A program made the position numbers and the translations under genes. Shown in pieces: positions 8,973-17,884 of a stretch of 64,000 bases of DNA. Numbering within the stretch: the first letter of the stretch is position 1; each line of letters begins with the position of its first letter. The notes below the pieces were generated by a model. It did not search any database and was not told where the DNA came from. It saw only the letters and a program-made list of their open reading frames with translations. This stretch comes from Chitinophagales bacterium (GTDB lineage Bacteria; Bacteroidota; Bacteroidia; Chitinophagales; LD1), in NCBI GenBank assembly GCA_016786765.1, contig JAEUUZ010000003.1:248001-312000 (forward strand). Direction: 5' to 3'.

Positions 8973-9007
8973 AGAAAAGCCCGGACACATTGTTCGGGCT
9001 TTTCTTT
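8973..9007. terminator. Bidirectional terminator between the beta-oxidation operon and the convergent lipoprotein gene
   Basis: A 15-bp stem (8973-8987 with 8991-9005, one G-T pair) with a 3-base loop, A-rich on the left and T-rich on the right. Confidence 0.88.
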
Positions 9008-9027
9008 TGGGTAAAAAACGGTAAAGG

Positions 9028-9546
9028 TTATTCGGGCAATCCCAGATATTGCATGGTGGCTTTGTAGTCGCTGAAGTCAACGTCTTCTTTTTTGCCAACA
9101 ATATAGCTAGAGGCGGGCACAACAACTACTTTTAGTTGAGGGAGTTTAAGGCTACTGCCCGAATAGCTTGTGCCGTCTGGATTAAATACACTTAGTGTAA
9201 ATGAAGATGATGCACCAATTCCTAAAAAGAAATTTCTTGTTTGATAAGCACCTAACCGTCCTAAACCAGGAGAAGAATACCAAATACCTTTATTCGCTGT
9301 ATTTGCACTATCGGTGTAATACATCAATGCGAGTGAAGAATCTAGTGCACCGGTTGATATTGGAATAGTATCAATTACTCCATTGCCTGCTGTTAGCGTT
9401 TTGTTATAGAACATAAATACTTTCACATTTGCATTTCCGTCTTTTCCTGCCGGTCCCGCTTCTTTTTTACAAGCAGAAACCAGCATTAGAGTGCAAAGCA
9501 CGCTTATGCCAAGTAGCGATAGTGCTGTTTTTTTCATTGTTTTCAT
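9028..9546 (-). CDS. Lipoprotein with short collagen-like GPAGKDG motif
   Basis: 172 residues. The N-terminus is a lipoprotein signal (SLLGISVLCTLMLVSAC, Cys at residue 26 as lipid attachment site), then KKEAGPAGKDGNANVKVF. A single G-P-A-G-K-D-G stretch after the lipid anchor is common in small Bacteroidota lipoproteins and is too short to be a real collagen region. The rest appears beta-rich and Ser/Thr-rich, with no motif I recognise. A second Met three codons in (base 9537) is an equally good start. It is a single gene, convergent with the beta-oxidation operon and divergent from the TPR regulator. Function unknown. Confidence 0.78.
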   Translation of the reverse strand: MKTMKKTALSLLGISVLCTLMLVSACKKEAGPAGKDGNANVKVFMFYNKTLTAGNGVIDTIPISTGALDSSLALMYYTDSANTANKGIWYSSPGLGRLGAYQTRNFFLGIGASSSFTLSVFNPDGTSYSGSSLKLPQLKVVVVPASSYIVGKKEDVDFSDYKATMQYLGLPE

Positions 9547-9673
9547 GATTGTTGTTTTAGTGATTAATGCAGCAAAGACAATCCTTTATTGCATAACAGC
9601 CACTCTACAAATACTCTACATGTGTTGAAAGACAATGTTTATATGAATTTCATTTCTGATATTTGGTAATACA

Positions 9674-11287
9674 ATGAATAAAACGGAAAAAATACAGCAG
9701 CGGTTTGATGCTATAGTGGCATCTCTGAAAACGGCCATTTTTACCAAAGATCGGGTGGTTTATATGCCTGAAGTCTACGCGCTTAAAATGAAGGATGTGA
9801 CCAACACGCAGAAGCCTCTACTCAAATTGTTCCAGAATTTGAAACGTTACGAGGTGTCCGATTACAAAGGGTTTATTGAGCATCAAGTCGAAATTTTGGA
9901 ACAATTTCAACAGAATGAAACACACCGTTATTTCTGTGTTGTAGGGCGATTTTTTCAGGCCTTGGCCAACAATATTTTGGGCAATTACATGGAGGGATTA
10001 CGATTGATGCAGCATTGCCATATTGAAGCTAATGCGATGCAAGAAGCCCGATTGATTGCAGAAGTAGAAACGGGCTTGGGGCACGTATTTTCGGAATACG
10101 GATACCTGAAAATTGCAACTCATTATTTTGAAGTTTCTATGCAGTATAGCGAGCAAAATAATATAGAAAGTTTAGTGGTGATGAATGGCTTTGGCTTGCT
10201 CAAGTTATACAACGATCAATCCAAGCCGGAGAAAATGCGACCGGTACTAAACAGCCTAGCACCTTTAATGCAAAATGCTTCTGTACCTATGCGATTATCC
10301 CTTGTTCGATGGGAGATGGAGTGTTTGTTGCTAGAAAAAAACTGGATTGAACTGAGCGCAAAACGTCAATTTTTTGAAACGGTTAAGGGCGATTTTTTCA
10401 ATCCTTACTTTTTTATTGCCATACAGCTTATTGATGCAAAGTTGGCCATGCACAATGAACAAATAAAGGAGAGTATTGCTTTGTTTGATGCGGCTATTGC
10501 TAATGCAAAGCAGATTCAGTCGAAAGCAGCAGAAAGCATTGTTTATCGCGAATTAGCAGAAGTATTAATAGCCCAGCATCAAACGGATGCAGCTGAACGG
10601 TATTTGGTGCAATCGCTTGCATTAGCTAAAGAAATGAATTCAAATATTGCCTATTCGTTTACCTACCAGCATCTACATCAGTTAGCATTAAAGCGCTCAG
10701 ACTATCTACAAGCGCTGGAATATTTCAAGGCTTATCACAGTTATACTGAAAAACTAAATCAAGAAGACGAATCGATTAACGCACAACTTATACAATCAAT
10801 TGCTATGCAAAAAGCAAACACAGAAACTATCGCAATGTTACAGTCGGAATTATATAGGAAGGAAGATGAACTTCAAGCTACTCAATATGTGCTCTTACAG
10901 AAAAAACAGTTGATTGCCGATATGGATGGCTTTTTAGGTGCATTACGTAAAGAAAATGTTGCCAAGAACAAAGCAATGTTGCAATTTCAAAAACGCATTA
11001 AGGAGTCGGATTTGTTTGAAACGAACAAAGAACAACTGTCTAACGTAGCCAATGCTGCTTTAGCCAAATGGACGGAACAGCTATCGGTATTGTATCCGCA
11101 ACTATCTAAGTTAGAACTGAAAATTTGTTTTTTCACGTATAAAGGACACAGCAACAAAGAAATTTCAACTATTCAGTTTACCACTCCAAAGAGCATTGAA
11201 CAGGCAAAGTATAGAATCAAAAAGCGATTGGCGTATAATGACGATCGTTCTTTGGAACAGTTTTTAAAAAGCCTTAACTTGCAGTAA
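9674..11287 (+). CDS. TPR-containing regulator with C-terminal LuxR-like helix-turn-helix
   Basis: 537 residues, cytoplasmic, without signal peptide or membrane segment. Residues about 50-390 form helical TPR-like pairs (ALANNILGNYMEG, AERYLVQSLALAKEM, YLQALEYFKAYHSY). A coiled coil (about 385-450) connects to a C-terminal LuxR-like HTH: LSKLELKICFFTYKGHSNKEIS, then TPKSIEQAKYRIKKRL. Many Bacteroidota regulators have this TPR - coiled coil - HTH build, often with a membrane helix, which is absent here. The ligand or partner sensed by the TPR part is unknown. The VOC protein gene follows after 10 bases and is probably co-transcribed. It could regulate any neighbour; nothing in the sequence ties it to the palindromic operators, which do not suit a LuxR-type protein especially. 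Confidence 0.85.
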   Translation: MNKTEKIQQRFDAIVASLKTAIFTKDRVVYMPEVYALKMKDVTNTQKPLLKLFQNLKRYEVSDYKGFIEHQVEILEQFQQNETHRYFCVVGRFFQALANNILGNYMEGLRLMQHCHIEANAMQEARLIAEVETGLGHVFSEYGYLKIATHYFEVSMQYSEQNNIESLVVMNGFGLLKLYNDQSKPEKMRPVLNSLAPLMQNASVPMRLSLVRWEMECLLLEKNWIELSAKRQFFETVKGDFFNPYFFIAIQLIDAKLAMHNEQIKESIALFDAAIANAKQIQSKAAESIVYRELAEVLIAQHQTDAAERYLVQSLALAKEMNSNIAYSFTYQHLHQLALKRSDYLQALEYFKAYHSYTEKLNQEDESINAQLIQSIAMQKANTETIAMLQSELYRKEDELQATQYVLLQKKQLIADMDGFLGALRKENVAKNKAMLQFQKRIKESDLFETNKEQLSNVANAALAKWTEQLSVLYPQLSKLELKICFFTYKGHSNKEISTIQFTTPKSIEQAKYRIKKRLAYNDDRSLEQFLKSLNLQ

Positions 11288-11297
11288 ATAATAATTT

Positions 11298-11669
11298 ATG
11301 GCGAATCCAATTCTTACCTGGTTTGAAATTCCCGCCCTTGATGTGGAGCGTGCAGCAGCATTTTATCGCAATGTGTTGCAGCGGAAAATCGAAGTGCAAG
11401 ATTTAGGTGGAGTGCTCCATGCTTTTTTTGAGTTTAGTGAAGAATACACTTGTGGCGCTATTGTTAAAGAAGAAGGGTTAAAGCCGAGTAAAGAAGGTGT
11501 TTTGTTATACTTCAATTGTAATAATGAAATGGAAGCTCATTTAGCACGTGTAGTAGAAGCAGGTGGTGTTATTGAACAAGACAAGCGACTTATTGCCCCT
11601 GAAATTGGCTATCTATCCACTTTCATCGATACCGAAGGTAATCGTATGGCATTCTTCAGCAGACCGTAG
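11298..11669 (+). CDS. VOC (glyoxalase/bleomycin-resistance) family protein
   Basis: 123 residues, the length of a single-module VOC protein of two beta-alpha-beta-beta-beta units. The opening NPILTWFEIPALDVERAAAFYRNVL and the closing GYLSTFIDTEGNRMAFFS are the typical half-module signatures; the Glu in WFEI is in a position often used for metal binding. Proteins of this subgroup are mostly small cytoplasmic enzymes or binding proteins of unknown substrate. It begins 10 bases after the TPR/LuxR regulator and its 3' end faces a convergent gene only 5 bases away. Confidence 0.88.
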   Translation: MANPILTWFEIPALDVERAAAFYRNVLQRKIEVQDLGGVLHAFFEFSEEYTCGAIVKEEGLKPSKEGVLLYFNCNNEMEAHLARVVEAGGVIEQDKRLIAPEIGYLSTFIDTEGNRMAFFSRP

Positions 11670-11674
11670 ATTTC

Positions 11675-12046
11675 CTAAAACACCTTTTCTACTATTTGTC
11701 CGATGTTACGCTGATAGTTGTCGGGACCAACAGCCACAATGTTTTCGAACACCAACATATCTCCGGGTTTGCTCATTTTTATGAGTTTCTTGATTTTATC
11801 GTTGAAGAATTCGCCTACATTGGAAGCCGAGTAGACTTCGCCACTTTTTGTCAGCAATAGGAAATCGTATTTCGCTACTGTAAATTTTACGTCAAACTCG
11901 AAATTGGGCAGTTTGGCAATAACGCCCCAAAGCAGCGCTGTTTCACCTTTTGAGATGGTACCGCCTTTCATTTTTTTTACATCTTCGGTGGTTTGTGCTT
12001 GTGCTGCAAGGCAACAAAAGCAAAAGAGGAGCATAATTGTTCGCAT
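11675..12046 (-). CDS. Exported single-domain protein resembling the C-terminal domain of GldM
   Basis: 123 residues with a signal peptide (MLLFCFCCLAAQAQ). The mature part, FDVKFTVAKYDFLLLTKSG ... LIKMSKPGDMLVFENI ... VGPDNYQRNIGQIVEKV, follows the pattern of the last beta-domain of the gliding/T9SS motor protein GldM, where a KPGD..FF.NI..GPDG core is typical. Here it is free-standing, without the transmembrane helix or the preceding GldM domains. It could bind a T9SS or gliding component, or simply share the fold. The gene for a haem-binding protein lies 79 bases upstream on the same strand. The similarity is by motif recall and needs a profile search. Confidence 0.7.
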   Translation of the reverse strand: MRTIMLLFCFCCLAAQAQTTEDVKKMKGGTISKGETALLWGVIAKLPNFEFDVKFTVAKYDFLLLTKSGEVYSASNVGEFFNDKIKKLIKMSKPGDMLVFENIVAVGPDNYQRNIGQIVEKVF

Positions 12047-12125
12047 AATTGGGTTGTTTATTATGAGAACGTAAAGCGATGAATTTTTAGTATAAGTCGG
12101 TGGAAAGCACTATGAATACAATGTT

Positions 12126-12578
12126 TTAATTCGCATCCCCAGTTCTTAAAGTAGTGAACCAATCGACTAATAATTTCTGCTGTGCTTCATTAATTACCGC
12201 ATCTTTATGCACCAATGTATAAGACCACATGGGCATTTCTCCTTCTTGCACCATTTCAATGCACTCTTTCATTTTTTTGTCTTTGCGCTTAGCCGTATAA
12301 TCGCCCCAAATGGAGAAGTTTAATTCTCTGCGTCCTTCGTTGATATGGTTTTTCAACCACCACGATACGGGTGCAATTTTAAAGTACCATGGATAAGCAG
12401 TTTCATTAGCATGGCAATCGTAGCAAGAGGTTTTCAGAATTTGCGCTACTTCTTGCTGAGCTTTAGTTACAGTGATGAAATCTTTTTGTGTATCTACTGT
12501 CGGGTTTGTGGTATCCACAGGTATAAATTGAATCAAGACCAACAAAATCAATATACCTAGCGCTATTTTCTTTTTCAT
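12126..12578 (-). CDS. Haem-binding domain protein (Haem_bd type), membrane-anchored
   Basis: 150 residues. An N-terminal hydrophobic anchor (IALGILILLVLIQFIPVD) is followed by a single haem-attachment motif, C52-Y-D-C55-H56, and the conserved aromatic block ETAYPWYFKIAPVSWWLKNHI and GEMPMWSY that mark the bacterial Haem_bd family (a one-haem cytochrome c-like domain). It is probably held in the inner membrane facing the periplasm and takes part in electron transfer; the partner is unknown. It precedes the GldM-like gene on the same strand but the 79-base gap makes co-transcription uncertain. It diverges from the GDPD gene. Confidence 0.9.
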   Translation of the reverse strand: MKKKIALGILILLVLIQFIPVDTTNPTVDTQKDFITVTKAQQEVAQILKTSCYDCHANETAYPWYFKIAPVSWWLKNHINEGRRELNFSIWGDYTAKRKDKKMKECIEMVQEGEMPMWSYTLVHKDAVINEAQQKLLVDWFTTLRTGDAN

Positions 12579-12672
12579 GCAAATTATAAATTCTACATAA
12601 AGCTAACAAAAAGATATTGTCTAAAATCGCTTATTCCGCTAAGGCTGTGTAGGTTTACAAAAAATAACATAC

Positions 12673-13506
12673 ATGCGATTTCTACTGCTGTTCTGTCCAC
12701 TATTTGTGTTTGCTCAGTCCTTTGATGTACAGGGACATAGAGGTTGCCGCGGACTAATGCCCGAGAATACAATTCCTGCCTTTATAAAAGCGGTAGACAT
12801 TGGTGTAGTAACCCTTGAACTTGACTTAGCGGTTTCAAAAGACAGTCAACTTGTGGTTAGCCACGATCCGTGGATAGACGAATCTATTTGTAATTGCACA
12901 GAGCGCATCCCTATCCAATCGCTCACGGCTAGCGAAATTCAACAATTCGATTGTGGGAACAAAGGTAATGTTCGTTTCCAAAATCAACAAAGAATAATGG
13001 TCTCTAAGCCATTGTTTCAAAAAGTAGTAGATACCGTTGAATCCTATGTAGCCGCAAAGCAATTACCTTCGGCAAAATTCAATATCGAAATAAAGTCGAA
13101 GGCCGAATGGGATAATCGCTATACTCCCCCGGTTACTGATTTTGCAAGATTAGTGGTAGATTTTATTCACCGGCAAAAGGATCCGACTTTATTTTGTGTG
13201 CAATCGTTTGACAGTCGGGCTTTAGAAGCCGTTCATAAATTAGATTCTACTATTACAACAGCGTGGTTATTTGCACTGCCGAATGGATGGTCTGTTGGGC
13301 TTGAGGGGCTTTCTTTTCGCCCTACCATATTGAGTCCTAACTATTTGGTTACGCGAAAAAGTCACATACAAAAGGCGCATCGTTTAGGTTTTAAAGTTAT
13401 TCCATGGACAGTGAATGAGACCGGGGAAATGCAACGCCTAATAAAGCTCCATGTCGATGGTATTATTACCGATTACCCCGATATTTTGAAGGCTCTTATG
13501 AAGTAG
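12673..13506 (+). CDS. Glycerophosphodiester phosphodiesterase, exported
   Basis: 277 residues with a short signal peptide (FLLLFCPLFVFAQ). It hydrolyses glycerophosphodiesters to glycerol-3-phosphate and an alcohol. The TIM-barrel signature is complete: GHRGCRGLMPENT (H22, E31), ELDLAVSKD, VVSHDP, an internal NIEIKSK and a closing HVDGIITDYPD. Location is the periplasm or outside. It ends 125 bases before the second acyl-CoA dehydrogenase gene, with an operator and promoter in between, so it is a separate unit, though its product fits a lipid-scavenging theme. Confidence 0.92.
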   Translation: MRFLLLFCPLFVFAQSFDVQGHRGCRGLMPENTIPAFIKAVDIGVVTLELDLAVSKDSQLVVSHDPWIDESICNCTERIPIQSLTASEIQQFDCGNKGNVRFQNQQRIMVSKPLFQKVVDTVESYVAAKQLPSAKFNIEIKSKAEWDNRYTPPVTDFARLVVDFIHRQKDPTLFCVQSFDSRALEAVHKLDSTITTAWLFALPNGWSVGLEGLSFRPTILSPNYLVTRKSHIQKAHRLGFKVIPWTVNETGEMQRLIKLHVDGIITDYPDILKALMK

Positions 13507-13551
13507 CATTTCGTTTTTAGATGCCCCATTTTCCCAATTCAATTTTTTACC

Positions 13552-13567
13552 TACCAAACGTTTGGTA
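13552..13567. promoter_or_regulatory. Second copy of the 16-bp palindromic operator
   Basis: TACCAAACGTTTGGTA, identical in all 16 bases to 1751-1766 and again overlapping a TTTG -33 box (13561-13564). It links the two acyl-CoA dehydrogenase units into one presumed regulon. Confidence 0.82.
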
Positions 13568-13592
13568 AAATCAACAAAATATTCTTCTTTTG
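13561..13592 (+). promoter_or_regulatory. Predicted promoter of the second acyl-CoA dehydrogenase gene
   Basis: TTTG (13561-13564), 20-base spacer, TTCTTTTG (13585-13592, seven of eight to TAnnTTTG), 38 bases before the start codon. Confidence 0.48.
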
Positions 13593-13630
13593 AGTTATAA
13601 GTATCAAAAACACAATTAAAAAATAGTACA

Positions 13631-15430
13631 ATGAGCACAGCTACAGAAACAAAAACAGCCCTTCGTGGAGGCGAATTTTTGATTAAAGATTCTACGTGGG
13701 AAGACATTTACATTCCTGAAGAAATTACGGAAGAGCAAAAGATGATGCGTGATATGACAAAAGATTTTATCCGCACCGAAATTGATCCGAACTTGGATAA
13801 ATTGGATCACGACCCGATGTTGGGTATAGATATCTTGAACAAAGCCGGAGAGTTAGGTCTGTTAGGATTGCACATTCCACAAGAGTTTGGAGGCGAAGGA
13901 AAAGATTTAACTACGTTCTCTTTCGTAACAGAAGTGTTAGGTTGGGGACATGGTGTATCGGTTGCTATTGGTGCACATACAGGAATTGGAACTTGTCCGA
14001 TTATCTACTATGGAACAGATGAACAACGCAAAAAATATTTGCCGAAATTAGCTACTGGCGAATTGAAAGCAGCATACTGCTTAACAGAGCCATGGAGTGG
14101 ATCAGATGCATTGGGAGCGAAAACAAAAGCAGAACTTTCGGCTGATGGTACACACTATGTTTTGAACGGACAAAAAATGTGGATTACGAACGCAGGCTTT
14201 GCAGATGTGTTTGTTGTGTTCGCAAAAATTGATGGCGATAAATTCACCGGATTCATTGTAGAGAAAGGATTTGAAGGCGTGAGCACCGGAGCGGAGGAAA
14301 AGAAAATGGGCATTAAATCTTCGTCTACTCGTCAGGTGTTTTTCAATAACGTGAAAGTGCCGGTAGAAAACTTGTTGGGCGAAATTGGTAAAGGGCATAA
14401 AATCGCTTTCCAAATTTTAAACATTGGTCGTTACAAATTGTGTAACGGAGTTTTAGGTGGTGCTAAACGCGCGTTGAATCAAGCAGTAAAATATGCGAAT
14501 GAGCGTCAACAATTCAAAACACCTATCGCACAGTTTGGTGCTATCAAACACAAATTGGGCGAAATGGCTATCCGTACATGGACGGCAGAATCTGCATCGT
14601 ACCGAGTTTGCGATTGGATTAACCAAGAAGAGCATAAGTTGAAAGCAGCCGGCAAAACAATGACAGAATACTTGACTGGAGGTGCTGAAGAATATCAAAT
14701 TGAATGTGCTTTGTTGAAAGTGTTAGGTTCGGAGGTGTTGGATTTTGTTGTAGATGAGGCTTTGCAAATTCACGGAGGTTACGGATTTTCGGAAGAGTAT
14801 CCAATGGCTCGTGCTTACAGAGATTCACGTATCAATCGTATTTTCGAAGGAACAAACGAAATCAATCGTATGTTGTCTATCGATGCATTATTGAAATTTG
14901 CGATGAAGGGCAAAATTGATTTGATGACACCGGGTATGAATATTCAGAAAGAATTGATGAGCGTGCCTGATTTCAGCTCACCGGATGCAGATGATATTTT
15001 CGGAGCAGAACGCAAAGTATTGAAAAATGCGAAGAAAGCCTTCTTGTTAGTAGCAGGAGGTGCAGTACAAAAATTGATGATGCAATTGGAGAAAGAACAA
15101 GAAATTTTGATGCACGCTGCGGATGTATTGATTGATATTTTCGCTATGGAATCTGCATTGTTAAGAGCAGAAAAATTAGTGAACTTGCATGGTTTAGAAG
15201 CTTCTCAAATCTATGTTGATATGGTGAAATGTTTCTTCTTCGATGCATTGGATCGCATCAACACAAATGGAAAACAAGGTTTGGCGGCATTTGCATCAGG
15301 CGATGAATTGCGATTAATGATGATGGGCTTGAAACGTTTCACGAAATATGAAATGATTAATACCCGCGATATCAGAAGAGCTGTTGCTGATAAGATGATT
15401 GCAGAAAACGGATATTGTTTCTGGGATTAA
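13631..15430 (+). CDS. fadE: Acyl-CoA dehydrogenase, long form (monocistronic copy)
   Basis: 599 residues. Same build as the enzyme at 7163: helical N-domain, beta-domain with YCLTEPWSGSDA and MWITNAGFAD, helical C-domain with RIFEGTNEINR carrying the catalytic Glu, and a ~150-residue extension ending ADKMIAENGYCFWD. The flavin-contact stretch reads EPWSG where the paralogue has EPGSG. It stands alone between its own promoter/operator and a terminator. Sharing the operator with the beta-oxidation operon suggests joint induction by fatty acids; the two copies may split the substrate range, which is inference. Confidence 0.94.
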   Translation: MSTATETKTALRGGEFLIKDSTWEDIYIPEEITEEQKMMRDMTKDFIRTEIDPNLDKLDHDPMLGIDILNKAGELGLLGLHIPQEFGGEGKDLTTFSFVTEVLGWGHGVSVAIGAHTGIGTCPIIYYGTDEQRKKYLPKLATGELKAAYCLTEPWSGSDALGAKTKAELSADGTHYVLNGQKMWITNAGFADVFVVFAKIDGDKFTGFIVEKGFEGVSTGAEEKKMGIKSSSTRQVFFNNVKVPVENLLGEIGKGHKIAFQILNIGRYKLCNGVLGGAKRALNQAVKYANERQQFKTPIAQFGAIKHKLGEMAIRTWTAESASYRVCDWINQEEHKLKAAGKTMTEYLTGGAEEYQIECALLKVLGSEVLDFVVDEALQIHGGYGFSEEYPMARAYRDSRINRIFEGTNEINRMLSIDALLKFAMKGKIDLMTPGMNIQKELMSVPDFSSPDADDIFGAERKVLKNAKKAFLLVAGGAVQKLMMQLEKEQEILMHAADVLIDIFAMESALLRAEKLVNLHGLEASQIYVDMVKCFFFDALDRINTNGKQGLAAFASGDELRLMMMGLKRFTKYEMINTRDIRRAVADKMIAENGYCFWD

Positions 15431-15452
15431 TTTAATCTCGATTCTACTATTG

Positions 15453-15488
15453 AAGCGCCATGGAACACTGTTTCGTGGCGCTTTTATT
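15453..15488 (+). terminator. Intrinsic terminator after the second acyl-CoA dehydrogenase
   Basis: A 13-bp imperfect stem (15453-15465 with 15471-15483, G-T pairs in the middle) followed by TTTTATTTT. Confidence 0.75.
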
Positions 15489-15565
15489 TTGGGGAAAATA
15501 CGTGAGCCATGAAACAAATGCTTCATGGCTCTAACGTAGGGGTAAAATAAGTTGACGTTATGTAA

Positions 15566-16066
15566 CTATACAATAACAATAGGTGCTGCGAGTCTTTGTA
15601 TACCGCTTCTGTGGGTGTATTCTAATTGTAGATAATAGTTTCCGGCATCAAGCTTATTGCAGGCTATCTGACGGATGAGCGATCCTCCATTGTAATCCGA
15701 CAATTCTCCATCGCTCATTTTTTGTCCATCGTGTTTTAAAAGTGAATAGTTCAGTTTTCCGGCTTGAGCCGCCACAAAGCCAAACCATAATTCGATGGGC
15801 GAAGTTGTAGGACAAAGCACCAATGCCCCTTTCATCTTTTTATTGTTTTCGAGGATTGCGCTTATTTGCTGCTCAGGGGAACAGTTGGAATTTATGATTC
15901 CGGGTATGTTGTAAATGGCAAATTCTCCGGTGATGTAGCTATACATATTGCCATTAGCCGAATGACTGCACCCACTTCCAATCTTCGTTTCCGTTTGTTC
16001 TAGATTAAAATGCAAAGACGAAGCCAATGGGAAAAACGAACTAAGTAAAACATGTTTATTGTCCAT
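15566..16066 (-). CDS. Uncharacterised protein, 166 aa
   Basis: I do not recognise the family. There is no clear signal peptide or membrane segment. The N-terminal part (about 1-70) contains Cys residues (GCSHSANG, NSNCSPEQQ). The second half looks like an all-beta domain: GALVLCPTTSPIELWFGFVAAQAG, then LSDYNGGSLIRQIACNKLDAGNYYLQLEY, a pattern of a Tyr-corner immunoglobulin-like sandwich. Codon use looks like the neighbours and the frame is clean, so it is likely real. It is a single gene, facing away from an AT-rich 140-base region that also holds the promoter side of the next gene. Confidence 0.65.
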   Translation of the reverse strand: MDNKHVLLSSFFPLASSLHFNLEQTETKIGSGCSHSANGNMYSYITGEFAIYNIPGIINSNCSPEQQISAILENNKKMKGALVLCPTTSPIELWFGFVAAQAGKLNYSLLKHDGQKMSDGELSDYNGGSLIRQIACNKLDAGNYYLQLEYTHRSGIQRLAAPIVIV

Positions 16067-16209
16067 ATGGCATTCTTTTCATCAAGAATACGGAGAGTTA
16101 CAATGCAGAAATTCAAAACTTAAGTTTTATATTTAAATCAAAATAGTTTATATTTTATTTTAAATAGTTGATAATTAATTATTTAGTTAAATAATATATT
16201 TAATTTATA

Positions 16210-17676
16210 ATGCAAAAAAACAGCCTGCATTTATTAGTAGCATCGCTTACTCAAGGCGAAAAAATGTACTTCAAGAAGTATGGTTTTCCGGGAACAAAGA
16301 AGGAAAGTCTGCCCTTGAAGATATATGCATTGGTGGAGCAAGATGCAACCATATCGAATGAGTCGATTGCAAAAAAGTTGAGGAAAACGGAATTGTCAAA
16401 ACAAACAATAAGTAAGTTTTTGCTGTACGAAGAAATCTTGACATCGCTATATCGCTATAACGAAGAGGATCTCATTTATGCCAAGTATATTCAACGCATC
16501 ATGCAAACAAAACTCTTGTTTGAAAAGGGTTTGCGAGAGGAGGCTGCACTACGATTAGAAAAACATATTCAACAACTTTCGCAATACGAACAGTTTGATG
16601 TGTTGCTTATTGCATGGAATATCTTGAAAGGATTCTACCGAACAGACGACCGAAAGGCATTGTTGTTAGACGATTGTAACAAAGCGATTGATCAATGTCT
16701 TTCCCTTATTGCAAACTTACAAACGTGTAGTAGCCTACTCGATTTTATCTATGTACGAAGAGCGAAAAAAGGAACACTTACATTGGGCAACATTGCTACA
16801 ACTGAAAGTTGGCTGCCTTTTACAAGTCATCCTTTCTTCGAGGATGATGAATTAGCCTTATCTGTTTCTGCAAAGCTTTCTTTATTTATTGCAAAAGCAT
16901 TCTACTATGCCACAAGCCAGAACACAGCAATGGAGTCGGTTTATCTAGAAAAAATGCGCATGTTATACGACAGTTCCCCTTATTATAAGTCGCGCAACGT
17001 TTTCAATTATTTTGTGCTGATGAATCAGTATCTCAACTTACTTAACCGCACCAACCAAGAGCAAAAGTTTGATGAGTATTACAAAAGCCTACAGCAAGAA
17101 AAGCCCAAGCTTAATGCCAATGAAAACGCACGGCTCTTTCTAATCATGAGCAATTTAGCTTTATTACGCATCATGGGAGTGCCCGGAAATATTGGCTTTT
17201 CATATGATTTGAATCAGATGGTGAAGGATATCGACAAGCACAAAAAGTATACTTCAGAAACAAGTATTCGAACCTTGTATGCTAATTTTGCGATTACTTT
17301 TTTTCAGTTGAAAGAGTATAAGAAGTCGCTTGTATTTGTGCAGAAAATTTTATTGAATTTGTCGGATCGAAATGTAAGTGTACATTACAAAATAGCGGTT
17401 ACATTGCTTGTTATGATTGAGTTACAAGGAAAAGATTACACCGGGGTAATGCTTAGTCTAAAAAAATATTTCCAAGTAATTGCAGAAGACGAGTACTTTG
17501 AAATCATGATTCAAAAGATTGAGCCCATTGCAACATCTTCCTCTAATAAAGTTCGCCAACAATTGTTTAGCGAGTGGCAAACAGAGTTAGCCTCGGAAAC
17601 TTTTCCTAACAGTGTAAAGCAGATATGGTATAGTGTTTATCTGCCGAAATGGGTACGCGAAAAGGTTGTCCATTGA
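16210..17676 (+). CDS. Uncharacterised ~490-aa helical (TPR-like) protein, paralogue A
   Basis: 488 residues, almost entirely predicted helical, cytoplasmic (no signal peptide, no membrane segment). The N-terminus LHLLVASLTQGEKMYFKKYGF lines up with IIASLSREEVRHFKMYL of the 489-aa protein at 53700: an I/V-A-S-L..E...FK.Y start, then helix pairs like TPR units, and a similar length and end. So the window holds two members of one family, probably with a short N-terminal helical domain plus TPR-like repeats. I know no function for it. It precedes the export operon by 208 bases, on the same strand but with a promoter-like element between them, so a link to export is not shown. Confidence 0.8.
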   Translation: MQKNSLHLLVASLTQGEKMYFKKYGFPGTKKESLPLKIYALVEQDATISNESIAKKLRKTELSKQTISKFLLYEEILTSLYRYNEEDLIYAKYIQRIMQTKLLFEKGLREEAALRLEKHIQQLSQYEQFDVLLIAWNILKGFYRTDDRKALLLDDCNKAIDQCLSLIANLQTCSSLLDFIYVRRAKKGTLTLGNIATTESWLPFTSHPFFEDDELALSVSAKLSLFIAKAFYYATSQNTAMESVYLEKMRMLYDSSPYYKSRNVFNYFVLMNQYLNLLNRTNQEQKFDEYYKSLQQEKPKLNANENARLFLIMSNLALLRIMGVPGNIGFSYDLNQMVKDIDKHKKYTSETSIRTLYANFAITFFQLKEYKKSLVFVQKILLNLSDRNVSVHYKIAVTLLVMIELQGKDYTGVMLSLKKYFQVIAEDEYFEIMIQKIEPIATSSSNKVRQQLFSEWQTELASETFPNSVKQIWYSVYLPKWVREKVVH

Positions 17677-17828
17677 TATTGTATAGGCATATTGTGTCTA
17701 AAATAACAGGATGTTGATTGTGAAAAAATGTTATGTTCCAATGTGTAAGATTGTATGAAAACCTTTGCTGCAATGGGTTTGGGGTTGTTTCCCACAGCTT
17801 ATTTATAATTTTTTAACCTAACGATTTT

Positions 17829-17858
17829 TTTGTTTGGAACATTTCTAAACTATAATTG
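17829..17858 (+). promoter_or_regulatory. Possible promoter of the ABC/HlyD/TolC operon
   Basis: TTTG (17829-17832), 18-base spacer, TATAATTG (17851-17858, seven of eight to TAnnTTTG), 26 bases before the start codon. AT-richness makes chance matches likely. Confidence 0.35.
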
Positions 17859-17884
17859 TTAAAATCTAAACAAATCAAAGTTGG

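Noticed and set aside
9028-9546. GPAGKDG in the lipoprotein as a collagen-like domain
   Set aside because: Only about two Gly-X-Y triplets; too short to form a triple helix.
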